From NCBI RefSeq assembly GCF_032854445.1, contig NC_088303.1, positions 13,029,501 to 13,093,500 on the forward strand: a stretch of DNA of 64,000 nucleotides, given 5' to 3'. The translations under genes and the position numbers were made by a program. The DNA is from Liolophura sinensis (lineage: Eukaryota > Mollusca > Polyplacophora > Chitonida > Chitonidae). Every line of letters begins with the position of its first letter. Within the stretch, counting starts at the first letter, position 1. Below, one piece after another: positions 59,524 through 64,000 of this stretch. The notes beneath the pieces were generated by a model. It ran no database searches, was not told the DNA's origin, and saw only the letters and a program-made list of their open reading frames with translations.

Positions 59524-60149
59524 AGCTTTTAAACCCCTACAAGCAGACCTTTTTAGGATTTCATTTCAGAATAGGTTTCTGGAAGTTTTCTGTTCAATGT
59601 CAGGGACTCGTACAATAGCTTGGCATAGCCCTTCCCCCAGTCTAGTTTTGCAGCATGTGCTAGTCCTTTTTTAGTGTTTGCTTCTCCGCTGTTCTGCTTA
59701 TAATTACATCACTGAAATTTTACGGTTGCGTTCACACTGAAGCCAGTATTAAAGATTTCATACGAGTGATATACTCAACCCAAGCCATAATGGGATTTCA
59801 TTTTCTATATATATTCATATACACTTATACATCTAATACACTGCTGCAGTTGAACGGCCGATTCCATCACAGTTGTCTACTATACTGTTGATTCAACGAT
59901 TTTTATTGCTTTCAAACTATAGCAATATTAAAGATTTCATCAATTTATAATGGCTGTAATCAAAGTTGAACGGATATTGCAAAATTGATCGGAGCCGACT
60001 GTGTGTGTAATTTGAGTAACAGCCTTTACTAGGTACATTTTTGCGGCCACCACAAGCTATCATTGTATTCGCTGTGGACGATATATTGGCGATCTGCTAG
60101 CATTAAAATATCAATATATCGGAAAGATATATACTGTTATCCACCTTCA
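59524..60149. other. Unique AT-rich spacer
   Basis: I recognise no coding segment or repeat between the 48-bp array and the retroelement relic. Confidence 0.4.
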
Positions 60150-60690
60150 GTGGATTTAAAGTAAACCATACTCTGCAGATGTCACATCGTATCTGGACCT
60201 ATATTTGTACAAAGACAAAAAAGCTTTCCTCTCTCGCAGACTTAACGACCTTACTTGACAGAGATGTACTGGAGGGTCCTGCATATGACGTCTACATACC
60301 TCGCCTTGTAGGATTCGTTAGATCCTGTGTATTATGTGACGAGTTCAATCGTCACAAGTTATTACGACAAAAACTAGTGTGTCAAGGTTATTCCATCAAA
60401 TGCCTTCTCTCTACGTTTCTTAAGTTTAACACTGAGTATATCTCTCTTGTAAGGAAATAAGGACAGAGCGATCAGAATCTCTGGCACTCTGCTTCATGAT
60501 TGTGTCTAATTGTGGGTGTATATCCATCGTCTTTATTAAGATCGCCACATTTGATATATGAACAGTTGCAGAAAAAAAACAACTGAGATATATATTTTAT
60601 TATTGACAATTTCGATACTAGCAAGAGACATGACATGCCTTGTACCTTTCCAACATCATTGAAAACCGTTGATTACTGTTTAACATTCAG
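60150..60690 (+). pseudogene. Retroelement RT C-terminal relic, copy 3
   Basis: One frame near 60178-60235 gives ADVTSYLDLYLYKDKKAF; after a frameshift another (60179-60460) gives EGPAYDVYIPRLVGFVRSC, then FNRHKLLRQKLVCQGYS, then LSTFLKFNTEYISLV. Together they match the SYLDLxL...PAYGVYISQLIRYARAC...LLxQGF...FxKFxxRY region found after the RT core in a widespread invertebrate retroelement family. The 3' DNA (CAGAATCTCTGGCACT, TTGATATATGAACAGTTG, ACATCATTGAAAACCG) is shared with copies at 9370, 57410 and 33790. Confidence 0.55.
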
Positions 60691-61330
60691 CTTTCAGCGT
60701 CCCTCAGTCATAACACTGTCTAACATTCACCTTTCAGCGTCCGTCAGTCATTACACTGTCTAACATTCGCCTCTCAGCGTCCCTCAGTCATTACACTGTC
60801 TAACATTTGCCTTTCAGCGTCCCTCAGTCATTACACTGTTTAACATTGACCTTTCACACCCCCTCGGTCATTATACTGTTTCCCCTTTTCCCTTTCGCGT
60901 CCATCACACATTACAGTGTTTAATCTTCATCCTTTAGTCTCTGTTAGTCATTACACTGTTTTTCCCCGGTTAAACCTTTGTCAGTTATTAGACTGTTTAA
61001 TCTGAACCCTTTATTCTTCGTCCATAAGTCATTATACTGTTAAATTTATACCCTTTACTGTCCGCCCGTCAGTCATTACACTGTTAAATCTACATCCTTT
61101 ACTGTCCGCCCGTCAGTCATTACACTGTTTACTCTACACTCTTTTACTGTCCGTCCATCAGTTGTCTACACCATTTACTGTCCGTCCGTCAGTAATTACA
61201 CTGTTAATCTTCACACTTTACTGTCTCGACATCAGTCATTACACTGTTTTATCTACATCCTTAGACGTCTGTCCATCCGTCATTACATTGTTTCATCTAC
61301 ACCCTTTACTGTCCGTCCGTCGGTCGTTGC
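60691..61330. repeat. 40-bp minisatellite, about 16 copies
   Basis: The unit is CAGTCATTACACTGTCTAAC then ATTCACCTTTCAGCGTCCCT. The right half is more degenerate. It starts in the 3' end of the retroelement relic. Confidence 0.9.
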
Positions 61331-61924
61331 AACGCTCAGCAGGCTAGGTAATGCCCTTGGTCAGTGGACTGGAGGGGAAAAAATAGACAGATGGAGAAAT
61401 CGATCTAGAGTGGATTGTCCTGATGGTCGATGTATTCTCGCAGTTTAAAACCCTACAAGATGTAATCTTCTCACACTAAAACCCCCAGGTCCCAAGTTCG
61501 TCTCTAAGCGTGACTCTCCTACTAATCCCTCTGCATTCGCCAGATGCTCCGCGCATTTGGCCTACTCCCAGTACGTCATCACATAAAGTGTACGGAGAGA
61601 TACACAAGATTCGTGTTGTACAGGATCACTGGGAAACGTAGTCTTTTGAGACAGAATAAATAGCCCTAAAAAGAGGTACAGAAAACCATAATCTTAGATT
61701 GCTTGATTTGTAATTGAAATGATGGACAGTAAGTACTGTAGATTGTAGGAAAAAGAACGTTCCATTTAGATGATTTTGTTCGAGCAGATGCTAACGCAGA
61801 TGTCAAGCGTAATGCTGTACCTGATGTACCTGATATATAAAGACAACCTGGTACACGTAGACTATTCGTGAGAATGATAGTAACACCAATCACGGCTTGA
61901 TAATTAGCTCTTGTTGATTCCTCA
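61331..61924. other. Unique spacer
   Basis: No array or recognisable gene. The minus frame at 61666-62010 overlaps the next repeat and has no known motif. Confidence 0.35.
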
Positions 61925-62135
61925 CGGTGATGAAAGGGATATACATGCTTACAGAAGAGATATGTTCTCGTATACATTAAGGGATGTACATGTATATCAA
62001 AGGGATACACAAGTCACAGTGATGTATACATATGGGATATATATTTGTACATATGTACACATATGGGATATACATTTGTACACACGGGACATACACGTGT
62101 ACACAGGAGATAAACATGTGTACAGAGGGGATACA
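61925..62135. repeat. ~20-bp minisatellite
   Basis: Copies of GGGATATACATTTGTACACA with CATATG and ACATGT variants, about ten in all. Confidence 0.85.
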
Positions 62136-62214
62136 AATGCATACATATACCTTAGTCAAGAACATGTCATCACAGTCTCTCATCCACATGCTTCAATACT
62201 GGCTTATCTGATAA

Positions 62215-62735
62215 GAGTCACTGGAGTCGCTAAGCCTTGTCCTATGATATCGCTAACTCTAATCCATGGCTTCTCCCTGGCTAATCCGATGAAATTAGTA
62301 TCACCCAAGCCTATAAACCTCTGTCCAATCACATCGTTGACTAATCCATGGCTCCTCCCTGGCTAATCCGATGAAATTAGTGTCACCAGAGTCTCTAAGC
62401 TCCTGTCCAATCACATCGCTGACTCTAATCCATGGCTTCTTCCTGGCTAATCTCTGTCCAATAACATCGCATGGACTTTCCCTGGCTTCTCCGATTAAGT
62501 GTTACTGTCACCCAAGCCTGTAAACCTCTGTCCAATGACATCGCATGGACTTTCCCTGGCTTCTCTGATAGTGTTACTGTCACCCAAGCCTGTAAACCTC
62601 TGTCCAGTGACATTGCTGACTCTAATCCATGACTTTCCCTGGCTTCTCCGATATAGCGTTACTGTCACCCCAGTCTGTACATCTTTGTCCAATGACATCG
62701 CTAACTCTAATCCATGGACTTCCCCTGGCTTCCTC
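62215..62735. repeat. ~84-bp repeat, about 6 copies
   Basis: Units contain CTAATCCATGGCTTCTCCCT, then GTCACCCAAGCCTGTAAACC, then TCTGTCCAATGACATCGC. Lengths vary because of internal deletions. Confidence 0.85.
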
Positions 62736-62744
62736 TGCTGATTA

Positions 62745-63065
62745 GGATGACTTGCGTCAGGTGCATGCGTACCTGGCCAGTTGTGCTGGTTTCTCTCGAT
62801 GTCTGTGACGCGATCTACATCTGCTGACTGGGCTGAGGCCTTACGTCTAGTGCGTGGGGTACCTGGCCAGGTGAGCTGGTTTCTGTCGGTGTCTGTGCTG
62901 GGATCTACATTTTCTGATTAGGCTGAGGCCTTACGACAAGTGTGTTGGTTACCTGAGCAGGTGTGTTAGTTTCTCTCGGTCTCTGTGACGAGATCCACAT
63001 CTGATGATTGGGCTGAAGCCGTACGTCAGGTGTGTTGAGCACCTGACTAGATGTGCTGGTTTTTC
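62745..63065. repeat. ~88-bp repeat, about 3.5 copies
   Basis: Units contain GGTTTCTCTCGGTCTCTGTG, then GATCTACATCTGCTGA, then GGCTGAGGCCTTACG and GTACCTGGCCAGGTG. Confidence 0.85.
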
Positions 63066-63139
63066 TTGGTCCCTGTTTATCCTCTATTGAGAATGAAGAT
63101 TGATAGATAATGTCAAATATATGGGTTTTTTTTACCCCT

Positions 63140-63345
63140 TGGTGACTATAGTCGGTCGACGATGTTTGCGAGGCCTTGGTGACTACAGTCGGTCGGCGAT
63201 GTTCGCAGGTCTGGGTGACTAAAGGCGGTCGACGATGTTCGTGGGACCTTGGTGACTGCAGTCGGTCAACGACGTTCACGAGGATTTGATGACTATAGTC
63301 GGTCGACGATGTGTGCGAGACCTTGATGACAATATGCGGTCGACA
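63140..63345. repeat. ~38-bp minisatellite, about 5 copies
   Basis: The unit is CTTGGTGACTACAGTCGGTC then GGCGATGTTCGCGAGG. Confidence 0.9.
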
Positions 63346-63600
63346 GCGCTAATGATTCAGTTACTGCAGTCTAAGGTTAGTTCAAGGCAAATTGTTTTCC
63401 AGCAAATTAAAGTGTATGTTAGTACGTCACAAGTTGAAAAGTGAGGAGAAAGACAATTAAACTTTGGACATCTTCTCCTCCACTTTCGAAAGCTGTGTTA
63501 AGATGACACAGCAAATCACAGATCTGGTTCAACTATATTTATGGCTTTTTCTTATTGGCTAATGATAACTTAGAGTGGTGGTTTTCGATCAGTCAGTTAC

Positions 63601-63849
63601 ATTTATTTATTTATTTGATTGGTGTTTTACGTCGTACTCAAGAATATTTCACTTAAACAACGGCGGTCAGATTTATGGTGGAAGGAAACCGGGCAGAGGC
63701 CGGGGGACCCCACGACCATCCACAAGTTACTGACATACCTCCGTATGACCGGAGAGGGAGCCAGCATGAGCTGGATTTGAACTAAAGCGACCGCATTGGT
63801 GAGAGGCTTCTGTGTCATTACGCTGCGTTAGCGCGCTAACCAACTGAGC
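63601..63849 (-). mobile_element. Full-length SINE-A with tRNA-like head
   Basis: Reading on the minus strand: the head GCTCAGTTGGTTAGCGCGCT (A-box-like), then CTCTCACCAATGCGGTCGC and B box AGTTCAAATCC; the body GAACC..CTTGTGGATGGTCGTG, AAATCTGACCGCCG and AATATTCTTGAGTACGACG; the tail AAATAAATAAATAAATG. It defines the family whose truncated copies occur at 2881, 4991, 11805, 12955, 23285, 29952, 35871, 48605, 49137 and 53969. Confidence 0.9.
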
Positions 63850-64000
63850 AGTCAATTACAAGCATGTCTAACATCGCAGTACATTGATGATAATACATGA
63901 AAGAACGCACACGTGGTAGTGACAGCTTATCTCTCACACATCACCCTATATTTGGCTTCGCAAACACTTGAACAGCACAAACATTCCAGCAATCAATTTA

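Noticed and set aside
63770-63849. tRNA gene at the right end
   Set aside because: It is the head of SINE-A, continuous with the conserved body and AAAT tail.

Overview
This is animal nuclear DNA, most likely from a mollusc. It has genes split by GT-AG introns, no operons or bacterial signals, tRNA-derived SINEs of a kind I associate with bivalves and gastropods (an (AAAT)n-tailed family and a (CTCA)n-tailed family), Tc1, Penelope-like and non-LTR relics, and very many minisatellites. The mollusc assignment is inference from the repeats, not from a marker gene.

Only two genes are well supported, both on the + strand. (1) The last four exons (2524-5806) of a regulator of microtubule dynamics (RMDN/FAM82-type) gene, recovered by joining small exons; the 5' exons lie left of the window. 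(2) A small-conductance calcium-activated potassium channel (SK/KCNN family) whose 459 codons sit in one uninterrupted exon at 49706-51085, just after a good 3' splice site. A well-shaped first coding exon at 18522-18560 is splice-phase compatible with the channel exon 31 kb downstream, but that link is a hypothesis.

Layout: 0-6 kb RMDN exons, with a 50-bp minisatellite filling the upstream intron up to the acceptor; 7-9 kb a 64/65-bp array; 9-15 kb SINEs, a retroelement relic and small arrays; 16-19.5 kb 51-bp and 40-bp arrays; 19.5-27 kb mostly unique AT-rich DNA with an antisense LINE fragment; 27-34.6 kb successive arrays and an inverted-repeat element; 34.6-41 kb mostly unique; 41-49.5 kb arrays of 50, 39, 22, 28, 22 and 44 bp; 49.7-51.1 kb the SK exon; 51.7-53 kb 31-bp and 63-bp arrays, the first carrying five perfect TGACGTCA octamers; 54-61 kb a transposon graveyard with a 48-bp array; 60.7-63.3 kb further arrays; a full-length SINE at the right end.

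By my tally about 20 kb of the 64 kb is tandem repeat, in more than 30 unrelated families. Most long open frames in the window are artefacts of arrays whose unit length is a multiple of three (27, 33, 39, 48, 51, 63 bp) or of arrays lacking stops. I see no convincing new multi-gene system. The most interesting material is the single-exon SK channel and its CRE-bearing repeat array, the density and evolution of the minisatellites, and the nested retroelements.
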